Source: Kaistia granuli DSM 23481
GTDB lineage: Bacteria; Pseudomonadota; Alphaproteobacteria; Rhizobiales; Kaistiaceae
Assembly (NCBI RefSeq): GCF_000380505.1
Contig: NZ_AQYH01000001.1
Location: 1 to 64,000 of the forward strand
Direction: 5' to 3'
DNA length: 64,000 nucleotides
Below are positions 25,260 through 34,124 of this stretch, in pieces; position 1 is the stretch's first letter; every line of letters begins with the position of its first letter. The position numbers and the translations under genes are program-made. Under the pieces are notes generated by a model. It searched no databases. It was given only the letters and a program-made list of their open reading frames with translations, and was not told the DNA's origin.

Positions 25260-27494
25260 CTATTCGACGAATACCGTGACGCGATCCGACCGGCCGGCCG
25301 AATCAACCACGGACAGCGTAACAAATCCGGGACCGTCGGGCGCCCAGCTTTCGCTACGGGCGAAGGGGGTTCTCGCGATCGGCAGGCCATTGGCGAACCA
25401 GGTGAAGGGCGGCTGGCCGTTGCGGATCTTGATCATCAGCGGCATCGGGTCGCCGGCGCGGATGCCGAGGTCGACCTGGACGCCGTCCGGCGGGAAGGCA
25501 ATCTGAGGCGTGTCCGGCGCCTTGTTGGTGAGGATCTCGCTCCCGCGAAACCGCTTCAGCGGCGCCGGCAGGTCGCCATTCGCGGCGATCAGCGCGCCGC
25601 GCGGGGCGGGCGCGAGCGGGGCGCGGTCGCCGCCCAGCTTGTCGAACGCCTCGAACAGGATCGGCGCCGCCGTGCCGATGCCGGAAAGGCCCGAGACCGG
25701 CGCGCCGTCGGCCCGGCCGGCCCAGACGCCGATCACCGTGCGGCCGTCGAAGCCGATCGACCAGGCGTCGCGATAGCCATAGGAGGTGCCGGTCTTGTAG
25801 GCGATGCGGCCGCGCGCGCCGATGGTGGGCGGTGGCACGTCGGCGAGGATGTTGCCGACATACCAGGCGGCGACGGGCTCGAGCACGGGGGCGGGCTCCG
25901 CTGTCGGCGTGCGGGGCGCCGGCTCGGTGTGCAGCGTCACGGGGCGGCCGCCACGGGCGATCGCGCCATAGAGTGAAACGAGATCCCGGAGCGAGATGCC
26001 GACGCCGCCGAGGCCGACGGCTAGGCCGGCGGCCGACATGTCGGGCAGGCGCGGGCTCGCCTCGGCGCGCTTCATGCGGGCGATCAGCCGCGCCGGACCG
26101 ACCGCGTCGAGCACCTGCACCGCAGGCACGTTGAGCGATTGGGTCAGCGCATCGTGGATGGTCACGGTGCCGCGATAGAAACCGTCGAAATTGACAGGCG
26201 CGTAGCCCGCGAAGGCGGATGGCCGGTCCTCGATCAGGCTCTGCGGATGGGCGAGGCCCTGCTCGAAGGCGAGGCCGTAGATCAAGGGCTTCAGCGTCGA
26301 GCCGGGCGAGCGGATCGCCTCCGTCATGTCGACGAAGCCGTTGCGCGTGCCGTCCATGAAGCCGGCCGAGCCGACGGAGGCGAGGATGTCGCCGGTGACA
26401 TGGTCGGCGACGAGGATCGCAACGGAGGCCTTGGCCCCGGTCGCGGCGGCGCGGGCGCCGGCGAGCGCTTCGAGCTTCGCCTGCAGCCTCCCGTCGACGG
26501 TGAGCCGGATCACCGGCTCGGCCGGATGGCGCTTGCGAGCCTGGTCGCCGAGATGGGCGGCCAGCATCGGGAAAGGCTTTCTGCCCTCGGGGATGCGCTC
26601 AGTCTTGGCGGACGTCGCGGTCTCCTCGTCGAGAATGCCGGCCGCAACCAGCCGGTCGAGCACGCGGTCGCGCGCCGCCTTTGCCGCCTTCGGATCACGG
26701 TCCGGCCGCCGCGCTTCCGGGGATTGCGGCAGCGCGACGAGCAGCGCGGCCTCGGCGATCGTCAGCCGGCGCGGCTCCTTGCCGAAATAGGCAAGCGTCG
26801 CCGCGCGGATGCCTTCGAGATTGCCGCCATAGGGCGCGAGCGTCAGGTAGAGCGACAGGATCTGGTTCTTGTCGAGCCGGTCTTCCAACGCTCGCGCGTG
26901 AACAATCTGCCGGAGCTTGCTCTCCGCCTGCCGGGTCGAGCCGCCCTGCACCAGCCGCGCCACCTGCATGGTCAGCGTCGAGCCGCCCGAGACGACATGG
27001 CCGTTGCGGAGGATCTGCGCGGCGGCGCGGGCAAAGGCGCGCCAGTCGACGCCGTGGTGCTCGTTGAAGCGCCGGTCCTCGTAGCCCTTCAACATGGTGA
27101 CGAACATCGGGTCGACGTCGGAAAGCTTCACCGGCAGCCGCCAACGCCCCTCGGCGATGGTGTAGGGCCGGAGCAGCGTGTCGGCGCGGTCGACGACGAT
27201 CTGCGAGGTCGGCACCGTCGCCGGATCGGGCACCGGCGGAAGAGTCGTCTCGATCTGGCGCACGGCGTCGGAAAGCCCCGCATAGCCGAAGAAGCCCGCG
27301 AGCCCGAGCACGACACCGGCGATAGCGGCGCGGCGAGGCCATTTGCGTCCTTCTCCCTCCCCCTTGTGGGGAGGGCCGGGGAGGGGGAGCGTCGGGGGCG
27401 AATCGGACGTGTCCGGAGAGAGGGAGGCGGTACCCCCCTCTCCAACTCTCCCCCGCAAGGGGGGAGAGGGCTGGCCGTCGTGCTCCATCGACAT
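25260..27494 (-). CDS. pbpC: Penicillin-binding protein 1C
   Basis: A 744-residue bifunctional peptidoglycan synthase: one membrane helix (about residues 55-74), a GT51 glycosyltransferase with catalytic Glu139 in GYEDRRF and SGGSTLTMQVAR, a transpeptidase with Ser399 in GSTLK, and KTG in AYKTGTSYG, then a BiPBP C-terminal domain. Residues 9-49, just before the helix, are encoded by a pair of inverted repeat elements (27353-27470) and look foreign to the family. pbpC next to an alpha-2-macroglobulin gene is a well-known pairing, thought to couple wall repair with protease trapping after envelope breach. pbpC starts 15 bases after the macroglobulin stop. Confidence 0.95.
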   Translation of the reverse strand: MSMEHDGQPSPPLRGRVGEGGTASLSPDTSDSPPTLPLPGPPHKGEGEGRKWPRRAAIAGVVLGLAGFFGYAGLSDAVRQIETTLPPVPDPATVPTSQIVVDRADTLLRPYTIAEGRWRLPVKLSDVDPMFVTMLKGYEDRRFNEHHGVDWRAFARAAAQILRNGHVVSGGSTLTMQVARLVQGGSTRQAESKLRQIVHARALEDRLDKNQILSLYLTLAPYGGNLEGIRAATLAYFGKEPRRLTIAEAALLVALPQSPEARRPDRDPKAAKAARDRVLDRLVAAGILDEETATSAKTERIPEGRKPFPMLAAHLGDQARKRHPAEPVIRLTVDGRLQAKLEALAGARAAATGAKASVAILVADHVTGDILASVGSAGFMDGTRNGFVDMTEAIRSPGSTLKPLIYGLAFEQGLAHPQSLIEDRPSAFAGYAPVNFDGFYRGTVTIHDALTQSLNVPAVQVLDAVGPARLIARMKRAEASPRLPDMSAAGLAVGLGGVGISLRDLVSLYGAIARGGRPVTLHTEPAPRTPTAEPAPVLEPVAAWYVGNILADVPPPTIGARGRIAYKTGTSYGYRDAWSIGFDGRTVIGVWAGRADGAPVSGLSGIGTAAPILFEAFDKLGGDRAPLAPAPRGALIAANGDLPAPLKRFRGSEILTNKAPDTPQIAFPPDGVQVDLGIRAGDPMPLMIKIRNGQPPFTWFANGLPIARTPFARSESWAPDGPGFVTLSVVDSAGRSDRVTVFVE
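27353..27470. repeat. Inverted pair of CTCCC...GGGAG repeats inside pbpC
   Basis: Two copies of a palindromic repeat in opposite orientation: 27353-27388 and 27433-27470, separated by 44 bases. Each copy is itself a dyad around TTGTGGGG or CCGCAAGG. This REP-doublet (REPIN-like) layout is normally intergenic. Here it lies within the first 50 codons of pbpC and stays in frame, adding a Gly/Pro/Glu-rich cytoplasmic segment. Confidence 0.7.
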
Positions 27495-27508
27495 CGTCGC
27501 TCAGGGCC

Positions 27509-30500
27509 TCACTTCGTCGTCGTCGGCCCGACGATTTCGACCGAGCCGGTGTCGGTATGGGCCTGGCGCTCGGGGTCGTACATGTCCTCGACCGTCGCGG
27601 CCGGATGCACGAAGGTGCCCGGCGAGACGGCGCGGACGCCATAGGCGACCGTGAACTCCAAGGGATCGCCGGACGAGCGGGTGAGCGCCGCCACGAAGCG
27701 GTCGGTGCGCGCCTCCGTATGCGCCAGGCTGGTCGTGCCCTGCAGCCACGCATAGGACGAGGTGTCGCCCGAGCGCGAGATGTTGGGGTTCTCGATTTCG
27801 AAGCCGGCCGGCAGCGGATCGACCACCATCAGCCGTCCGAACCGGGCCTGATCGGCCGTCACCTTCAGCACCACCACCAACCGGTCGTTCTGCGCGACCG
27901 TCGATGGGTCCGCCTCGCTGCCGTCCGTGTTGAAGTAGCTGCGGGTGATGGTGAAGCCTTCGCCGCCGGCCGGCTCCGGCGATGCCGGAATGCCGGTCAG
28001 CGTCAGTGCCGCATCGAGCGCCACGTCGCTGGTGTTGGCGATGACGAGCGGCTGGTTGTCGACGTCCGAGCCAAGGAGCTTGCGGTAGAGCGGTACCTCG
28101 CCCTTGTGGCCGTCGATCTCGATCGAGGCCTGCTTCAGGTCCGACATCATCGCGGCGGCTGCCATCAGCATCCAGCCCTGTTCCTGGGTGGAGAGATAGC
28201 GGCGGTTGTCGCGGGTGGTCGCCACCTCGTTCACCAGTCTCTTCACGTCGATGCTCTTCTCGCCGCTCTCGGCGACGAGGGTGAGCACTGCCGCCTGGTC
28301 GCGCAGGCCCGAGCCATAGTCCTCACGGCCGGCGAGCTGCTGGCTGGTGGCGCGGCGGAGATTGTCGATGGCGACGCCGAGCACGGAGCCCGAGCGCGCC
28401 TTGTCGCCATAGAGCGCCAGCGCCGCGCCGATCTGCGCCTGGGCAAGCGGGGTCGCGAAGTTGCTCAGCTTCGTCTCCGCGTAGTAGCGCAGATCTCCGA
28501 TCGCCGCCTTGCCGTTGCGGGCAAGCACATAGAGCGAATAGGCGATCGCCTCGCCGCCCCGGTCGAAGTCGGAGGCGTAGCCGACCTTGTTCGAGAGGTT
28601 GTCGAGCGCGTTGTTGAACGCGACCTCGGGAACGAGATAGCCGGCCGCCTTGGCGCGGGTCAGGAAGTCGGTGACATAGGCGTCGAGCCAGAGGTCGTCG
28701 TAGCCCGGCCCCCAGAGGCCGAACGAGCCGGCCGAGGACTGGTTGTCGAGCACCTTGCCGATCGAGGCCTGGATGCGCTCGCGCAGCTCGCTGTCCTGCG
28801 CGATGCCGATCGTCGCCGCCACCTGGTTCAGGTAGAGCAGCGGCATGGCCCGTGAGGTGATCTGCTCGGTGCAGCCATAGGGGTAGCGGTCGAGCGAGGC
28901 GAGGATCGCCGCGACGTCGAGCTTGGCCGTGCCGCCGACGGCGAGCGTGGCGCTCGTCGTGCCCGGAACGAACTCGGCGAAGGCGTAGCGGTCGACGCTC
29001 AGCGTGTTGCCGGGTGCCATCGAGATCAGCGAGCGGCGCGAGACCGGCTGGCCAGCCGGCCGGATGCCCAATTGATAGGTCCGGTCGAAGGTCCGCCCAC
29101 TCTCCGGGCTCGCCAGGCTGACGGTGATCTCGTGGTCGCCAATGTCGACGGCCTTGATCGGCAGCGCGATCGTCGCGCGGCCGGCCTTTTCCAGCCGAAC
29201 CTGCTTGTCCGCGTCGCCGGGATCCATGGTAACGCCCGGCGCGTCGACGGAGAGGCGGTAGTCGCCGGCCGGCCCTTCCACATTGTTGACCTCGACGAGG
29301 ATGCGGCTCTGGTCGTCCGGCGTCATGAAGCGCGGCAGGCTCGCCATCAGCACGACCGGGTCGCGGACGATGATGTCCTGCTCGGCATGGCCCACGCCTT
29401 CCTTCGACCAGGCCATCGCCATCACACGGACCGTGCCGTTGAAGTCGGGCAGGTCGAAGGTGATGGTCGCCTTGCCGTTTTCGTCGACCTTCACCACGCC
29501 GGAATAATAGGCGATCAGCTTCTCGGTCGGCGGCGGCGACTTCAGCCCCGCCGCGCCGCCATCGCCGCCGGAGCGGAGACGGCCGGGAACGCCCTGCATG
29601 CGGTCGATCAGCAGGCCGTAGAGGTCACGGATCTCCATGCCGAGCCGGCGCTGGCTGAAATACCAGCCATCCGGATCGGGCGTCTTGAACTGGGTCAGGT
29701 TGAGGATGCCGACATCGACGGCGGCGACCGTGACATAGGCGTCCTCGCCTGCCTTCAGATTGGCGAGCGTGACGGGGATGGTCAGCGGCCCGCGCGGCCG
29801 GATCTGTGCCTCGGCGCCCAGCTGGACATCGATGCGGCGGTCAGCCGGATCGACGGGCACCCAGGCGAGGCCGAGCGCGCGCGACGGCATCCGCTTCGCC
29901 TCGACGTCCATCGGCCGGAACAGGGTGGCGGTCACATAGGCGCCCGGGCCCCATTGGGTCGTCACGTCGAGGTCGACGGTGGTGCCGCCCTCCGGCACCT
30001 CGACCGTCTTCATGTCGATGACGCGGTCGTCGATCACCATGATCTGGGCAATGCCGGGGAAGCGCGGATCGAGGCGCAGCTTGGCGGTCTCGCCGGGCTT
30101 GTAGTTCTTCTTGTCGAGCGAGACGGTCAGCATATCAGGCGTCTCGGACGCAGCGCTGGCATCGACATACCAGCCGGCGTCGAAGGCATAGCTCGACGAG
30201 GTCGGCGCGTCGCCGGCGAGCGCAACCGTCAGGCGGAAGCGGCCCCAGTTGACCTTGCTCTCGACCGTCGCCGGCTTGCCGGCCGTGAGATCGACGGTGC
30301 CGTTGGCGACGCGGGTCGCCGTGGTGATCGCCTCGTATTTCCAGGCGCCGTCGCGGCGATACCACTGGTAGTTCGTGTCGAGCTTCTCGATCGACCAGGT
30401 CGCGCCATCCGCGTCGATGCGCTGGCCGTCCGGGCCGATGGCGATCAGCTCGAAGGACGCGGCGCCGCCTTCCGGAACGCTGCCATCAAAGTTCGGTTTG

Positions 30501-33025
30501 ATGCCGATATGCGGCTTGGTGCCGTCGGCCGGCAGCGTCATCCGCCGCTCGACCGCGCGGCCGTTGGTGTCGGTGACGCGGACGATGATCTCGGCGTTGA
30601 AGAGTTTTGTGGTCTCCGGCAGCGACGGCACGGTGGCGTCGAAGCTGGCACGGCCGTCCTCGTCGGTGACGGCGCTGGCGCCGAGCGAATCCCTGATGCT
30701 CTCGACCGGATCGTCGGACAGGCCGAACGAATAGCCCGGATAGTCCGGGCTGACGCTGGTCGGCGTCGCGATGATGTCGCCGTCGACGCCGAGGCCGATC
30801 GCGTTGGCGCCGTAGAGATATTTCGCGGTGAGCTCGATCGGGAAGGTGCCGCCCGAGGTCAACCGCTCGGCGGTGGTCTTCAGTTCGAAGGCGACCCGCT
30901 CCGGCTCGAAATCGTCGATCAGCGCCGAGATCTCGGTCAGCGCCGCGCCATCGGGATCGGCATAGAGCTGGAAGCGCCAGGCGCCGCGCTGGGCGCCATC
31001 GGGGATGGCGACGTCCTGGCTGTAGCCGCCCTGGCCCTCGTCATCGAGCTTGGTGCGCAGGAACTCGACGCCGTCCGGGCGGTCGACGACGAGCGTCAGC
31101 GGCAGGCCGGCGACGGCCTTGGCCTGGCTGTCGCGCAAGAGCGCCGTCAGATGCACGGTCTCGCCGGGGCGATAAATGCCGCGCTCGGAGGTGAAGAACG
31201 TGTCGAGCGCGCCCGGCGCCGGACGGCCGTCGACGCCGCGATCGGTCAGGTCGAACGCCGTCTTCTTCATGTCGAGGAAGGCGTAGTCGCCGGCTTCCGT
31301 CTGCGCGACCAGAAGCTGGGGCGCCATGCCGCCCGTGCCGCGCGCGAGGCCCGGCTCGAAATGGACGTAGCCGTCGGCGTTGGTGGTCGCCTCGCCGAGG
31401 ATCTCGTCATTGGTCGCGACCAGCTTCACCTTGACGCCGGCCAGCGCCTTGGCGGTGTTCAGCGAGCGGATGACGGCATGGACGCCATCATTGCCCGAAA
31501 GCGCCGAAAGGCCGAGGTCGGAGACGATGAACCACTGGGTCGCGAGCGAGGAATCGTAGCCGCCGTCGCTGGAGCCCTTGGTCGCCGCCTTGGCGGTGAT
31601 GACATAGACGCCGGGTTCGATCGTCTTGACCGCGTCGCCGATCGGGATCGCCGTGGTGATGCTCTCGTTCAGCTTCTTGTTCGCGACCTCGATCTGGCCC
31701 TTCCAGACAGAGATGCCGGACTGGCCGGCGATCTGGCTGGCGGAGTAGCTGTCGAGCTGGCGCAGGAAATTGCCATCGCGCACGGCGATGGCGAGCGCGC
31801 GGTCGCCGATGCGGTAGACCTCGGCGTCGATCAGATCGGTGTTGACGCTATCGATCGGGATCGAGGCGCCCTGGCCGGCCGGCAGCACATAGGCATTGCC
31901 GGCAAAGCCGACCCACGGCGCGCGGTCGCGGATATAGCTCGTCACCTCGGCCATCTGCTGCAGCTTCTCGCCGTCGGCGGAAGGCAGACCGGCGCGGAAG
32001 CGCATGGTGTAGCGCTGGCCGTGCTTCAGCCCGTCGATGCAGATCTGGTTGTCCTGCGGCTCGACCGCGAGACCCTTGCCGCCCTCGACGACGACGAAGT
32101 CGGAGAGCGTCGGATCGGAAACGGGGAGGGGGTCAGAGAAAACGACGCACATGCGCGGCGAGGTGGCGTCGGCGTCGACCGTGTTGGAGACGATGCGGAA
32201 GCCGCGCTCGGCGATGAGCTTGTCGAAGGCGGCGCGCAGCTGCGGATCCTGCTTGTATTCGAGACTCAGGCGATAGGCCTTGATCGCCGCCTTCCACATC
32301 TCCCGTTTTTCCAGCGCCTGGCCGAGCAGGGCGAGGGCCTGCGCCTGTTCGCCGGCGCCGTCGGCGCGGAGATAAGCGTTGATCGCGGCCGACGAGGCGG
32401 CGGTCATCGCCTGCTGGCGCTGGCCATAATCGTCGGGATTGCGCTGTAGCTGCGCCGCGGCGAAGGCGCGCCAGAGCGCCGGGTCGTCCGGGGCGATGGC
32501 GAGCATGGCGCCGAGATCGCGCGCCAGCTCGGTGACGTTGCCGGTCTGGCGCGAGCGTTCCGCGCCCTGGCGGATCGTGTCGTAGCCGACGCCGTGCGAG
32601 GGATAGTCGCTGGGGAGAGCGCCGAGCTGGCGCTTCGCTTCGTCGAAGGGCGAGGGGCCGAGGAACGAGAGTTCCTCGATGCGCTTCTCCTCGATGCTCT
32701 TGTCGAGCGCCTTGGCGGTGACGATGCGGCCGGCATTCGCGCCGGAGGCGACCGCGAGCGCGCCGAAATCGCTCTTCAGGAAGCACCACTTCGCCTTGGT
32801 GTTGTAGGTGAACGCCTTACAGCTTTGGTCGTCGGCGCAAGCCGTGGCGCAGGCCTTCTGCTCGACGTCCTTCAGCGTCTGGTAATCGAAGCCCGGATAA
32901 TCGGCGTCGCGGCTGATGATGACGCGTCGGGGTCCGCTCTCCTGCGCGCTGGCTGGTGTCGCCAGGCCGCCGAGGGAGAGGGTCAGGCCGAGCACGAGCC
33001 CCAGTATCCCGCCAACACCGCGCAT
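27509..33025 (-). CDS. Bacterial alpha-2-macroglobulin with N-terminal PAN-like domain
   Basis: An 1838-residue secreted protein. A signal peptide ending TPASA-QE (not a lipobox) is followed by a PAN/Apple-like Cys-rich domain (about residues 33-92: four to five cysteines in DYQTLKDVEQKACATACADDQSCKAFTYN...WCF), macroglobulin domains, bait region, and a thioester motif YGCTEQ with Cys1385 and Gln1388 in the TED helical domain. Such proteins trap proteases after bait cleavage. Unlike E. coli YfhM there is no lipid anchor, so it is probably soluble in the periplasm. It lies directly upstream of pbpC, its usual partner. Confidence 0.95.
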   Translation of the reverse strand: MRGVGGILGLVLGLTLSLGGLATPASAQESGPRRVIISRDADYPGFDYQTLKDVEQKACATACADDQSCKAFTYNTKAKWCFLKSDFGALAVASGANAGRIVTAKALDKSIEEKRIEELSFLGPSPFDEAKRQLGALPSDYPSHGVGYDTIRQGAERSRQTGNVTELARDLGAMLAIAPDDPALWRAFAAAQLQRNPDDYGQRQQAMTAASSAAINAYLRADGAGEQAQALALLGQALEKREMWKAAIKAYRLSLEYKQDPQLRAAFDKLIAERGFRIVSNTVDADATSPRMCVVFSDPLPVSDPTLSDFVVVEGGKGLAVEPQDNQICIDGLKHGQRYTMRFRAGLPSADGEKLQQMAEVTSYIRDRAPWVGFAGNAYVLPAGQGASIPIDSVNTDLIDAEVYRIGDRALAIAVRDGNFLRQLDSYSASQIAGQSGISVWKGQIEVANKKLNESITTAIPIGDAVKTIEPGVYVITAKAATKGSSDGGYDSSLATQWFIVSDLGLSALSGNDGVHAVIRSLNTAKALAGVKVKLVATNDEILGEATTNADGYVHFEPGLARGTGGMAPQLLVAQTEAGDYAFLDMKKTAFDLTDRGVDGRPAPGALDTFFTSERGIYRPGETVHLTALLRDSQAKAVAGLPLTLVVDRPDGVEFLRTKLDDEGQGGYSQDVAIPDGAQRGAWRFQLYADPDGAALTEISALIDDFEPERVAFELKTTAERLTSGGTFPIELTAKYLYGANAIGLGVDGDIIATPTSVSPDYPGYSFGLSDDPVESIRDSLGASAVTDEDGRASFDATVPSLPETTKLFNAEIIVRVTDTNGRAVERRMTLPADGTKPHIGIKPNFDGSVPEGGAASFELIAIGPDGQRIDADGATWSIEKLDTNYQWYRRDGAWKYEAITTATRVANGTVDLTAGKPATVESKVNWGRFRLTVALAGDAPTSSSYAFDAGWYVDASAASETPDMLTVSLDKKNYKPGETAKLRLDPRFPGIAQIMVIDDRVIDMKTVEVPEGGTTVDLDVTTQWGPGAYVTATLFRPMDVEAKRMPSRALGLAWVPVDPADRRIDVQLGAEAQIRPRGPLTIPVTLANLKAGEDAYVTVAAVDVGILNLTQFKTPDPDGWYFSQRRLGMEIRDLYGLLIDRMQGVPGRLRSGGDGGAAGLKSPPPTEKLIAYYSGVVKVDENGKATITFDLPDFNGTVRVMAMAWSKEGVGHAEQDIIVRDPVVLMASLPRFMTPDDQSRILVEVNNVEGPAGDYRLSVDAPGVTMDPGDADKQVRLEKAGRATIALPIKAVDIGDHEITVSLASPESGRTFDRTYQLGIRPAGQPVSRRSLISMAPGNTLSVDRYAFAEFVPGTTSATLAVGGTAKLDVAAILASLDRYPYGCTEQITSRAMPLLYLNQVAATIGIAQDSELRERIQASIGKVLDNQSSAGSFGLWGPGYDDLWLDAYVTDFLTRAKAAGYLVPEVAFNNALDNLSNKVGYASDFDRGGEAIAYSLYVLARNGKAAIGDLRYYAETKLSNFATPLAQAQIGAALALYGDKARSGSVLGVAIDNLRRATSQQLAGREDYGSGLRDQAAVLTLVAESGEKSIDVKRLVNEVATTRDNRRYLSTQEQGWMLMAAAAMMSDLKQASIEIDGHKGEVPLYRKLLGSDVDNQPLVIANTSDVALDAALTLTGIPASPEPAGGEGFTITRSYFNTDGSEADPSTVAQNDRLVVVLKVTADQARFGRLMVVDPLPAGFEIENPNISRSGDTSSYAWLQGTTSLAHTEARTDRFVAALTRSSGDPLEFTVAYGVRAVSPGTFVHPAATVEDMYDPERQAHTDTGSVEIVGPTTTK

Positions 33026-33197
33026 GATCGTCTCCGTTCGCCGCCGTCTCGATTAGCGCGGCAGTCTACGGGGCGCGTCCCTCGCCGTAAAGCGGCGGCG
33101 GACGCCAGATCACAACGCTAAGTATTTTGGAAACAATGGAAATTAGCCACGAAAGCCGTGCCGTGTGATGGCGATCACAGAGTTGGGATCGCGCGAT

Positions 33198-34124
33198 CTA
33201 GCGTTCGCCGAGTGCGGCGAGCGCGGTGACAGCGGCCGAGGCGCGGTTCTCGACGCCGAGCTTCTGGTAGACCTGCTCGAGGTGCTTGTTCACGGTGCGC
33301 GGCGACAGGCCGAGGATCTCGGCGATGTCGCGGTTCGATTTGCCGCGCGCGATCCAGAGCAGAACCTCGGCCTCGCGCTGGGTGACGGTGAACTGGCGGC
33401 GCAGCAGCGCCTCCTGGCCGTTGTCGTCCTCGCTCGACAGGCGGAACAGGAACTCGTCCTCGCCGGTCTTGCCAACGAAGGCGAGCTGCAACTGCCGTCC
33501 GCCCTCGACCGGGATCGGGCCGGGCTGGCTGGTGCCGCTGCCGCGCTCGCCGGCCGAGACGCGCAGCCAGATGCGGATGCTCTCGGGCAGGCGGATATGG
33601 CCGTCCGAGCTCGGCAGAGTGGTTTCGAGCAGCTTCACCGCCTGCGGCGTGCACCAGCGGATCTCGCCCTCGCGATTGGCGGCGAGCAGATAGCGCCCTG
33701 CCGTGTCGAGCGCCAGGCGGGCGCTCTGTGCCGTGCGGGCATTGGCGAGGTGGACGCGGATGCGGGCGAGCAGCACATCGAGCACGATCGGCTTGGTGAC
33801 ATAGTCGACGCCGCCCGCCTCCAGCCCCTCGAGAACGTGCTCGGTCTCCGACAGGCCGGTCATGAAGATAACAGGCACATGCGCCAGCGCCGTGTTCGCC
33901 TTCAGCCGCCGGCAGGCCTCGAAGCCGTCCATGCCGGGCATGACGGCGTCCATCAGCACGATGTCCGGCGTGATCCGCTCGACCAGCGTCAGCGCCCGCG
34001 TGCCCGAGGTCGCGACCAGCACGGTGGCGCCAGAGCGCTCCAGCGCCTCGGTGAGAAAACTCAGCGTCTCCGGCGAATCGTCGACGACGAGGACGATGTC
34101 GCGGCCGTGCGTCGTCTCACTCAT
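33198..34124 (-). CDS. LuxR-type response regulator paired with the NCS1-kinase
   Basis: A 308-residue regulator with three parts: a receiver (phospho-acceptor Asp59 in IVLMDAVMPGMDG, Lys in VTKPI), a PAS-like middle (about residues 130-230, AANREGEIRWCTPQAVKLLE), and a C-terminal LuxR/NarL helix-turn-helix (TQREAEVLLWIARGKSNRDIAEILGLSPRTVNKHLEQVYQKLGV). It overlaps the kinase gene by eight bases, so the two are translated from one message. It likely binds dyads such as TACGTC-N4-GACGTA upstream of urtA; this is inference. Receiver-PAS-LuxR is less common than plain receiver-LuxR. Confidence 0.9.
   Translation of the reverse strand: MSETTHGRDIVLVVDDSPETLSFLTEALERSGATVLVATSGTRALTLVERITPDIVLMDAVMPGMDGFEACRRLKANTALAHVPVIFMTGLSETEHVLEGLEAGGVDYVTKPIVLDVLLARIRVHLANARTAQSARLALDTAGRYLLAANREGEIRWCTPQAVKLLETTLPSSDGHIRLPESIRIWLRVSAGERGSGTSQPGPIPVEGGRQLQLAFVGKTGEDEFLFRLSSEDDNGQEALLRRQFTVTQREAEVLLWIARGKSNRDIAEILGLSPRTVNKHLEQVYQKLGVENRASAAVTALAALGER

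Noticed and set aside
29072-32449. An 1125-codon open frame on the plus strand opposite the alpha-2-macroglobulin gene
   Set aside because: It is exactly antisense to a protein with clear domains, its translation is Arg/Asp/Gly-rich low-complexity typical of GC-rich antisense frames, and it has no ribosome binding site.
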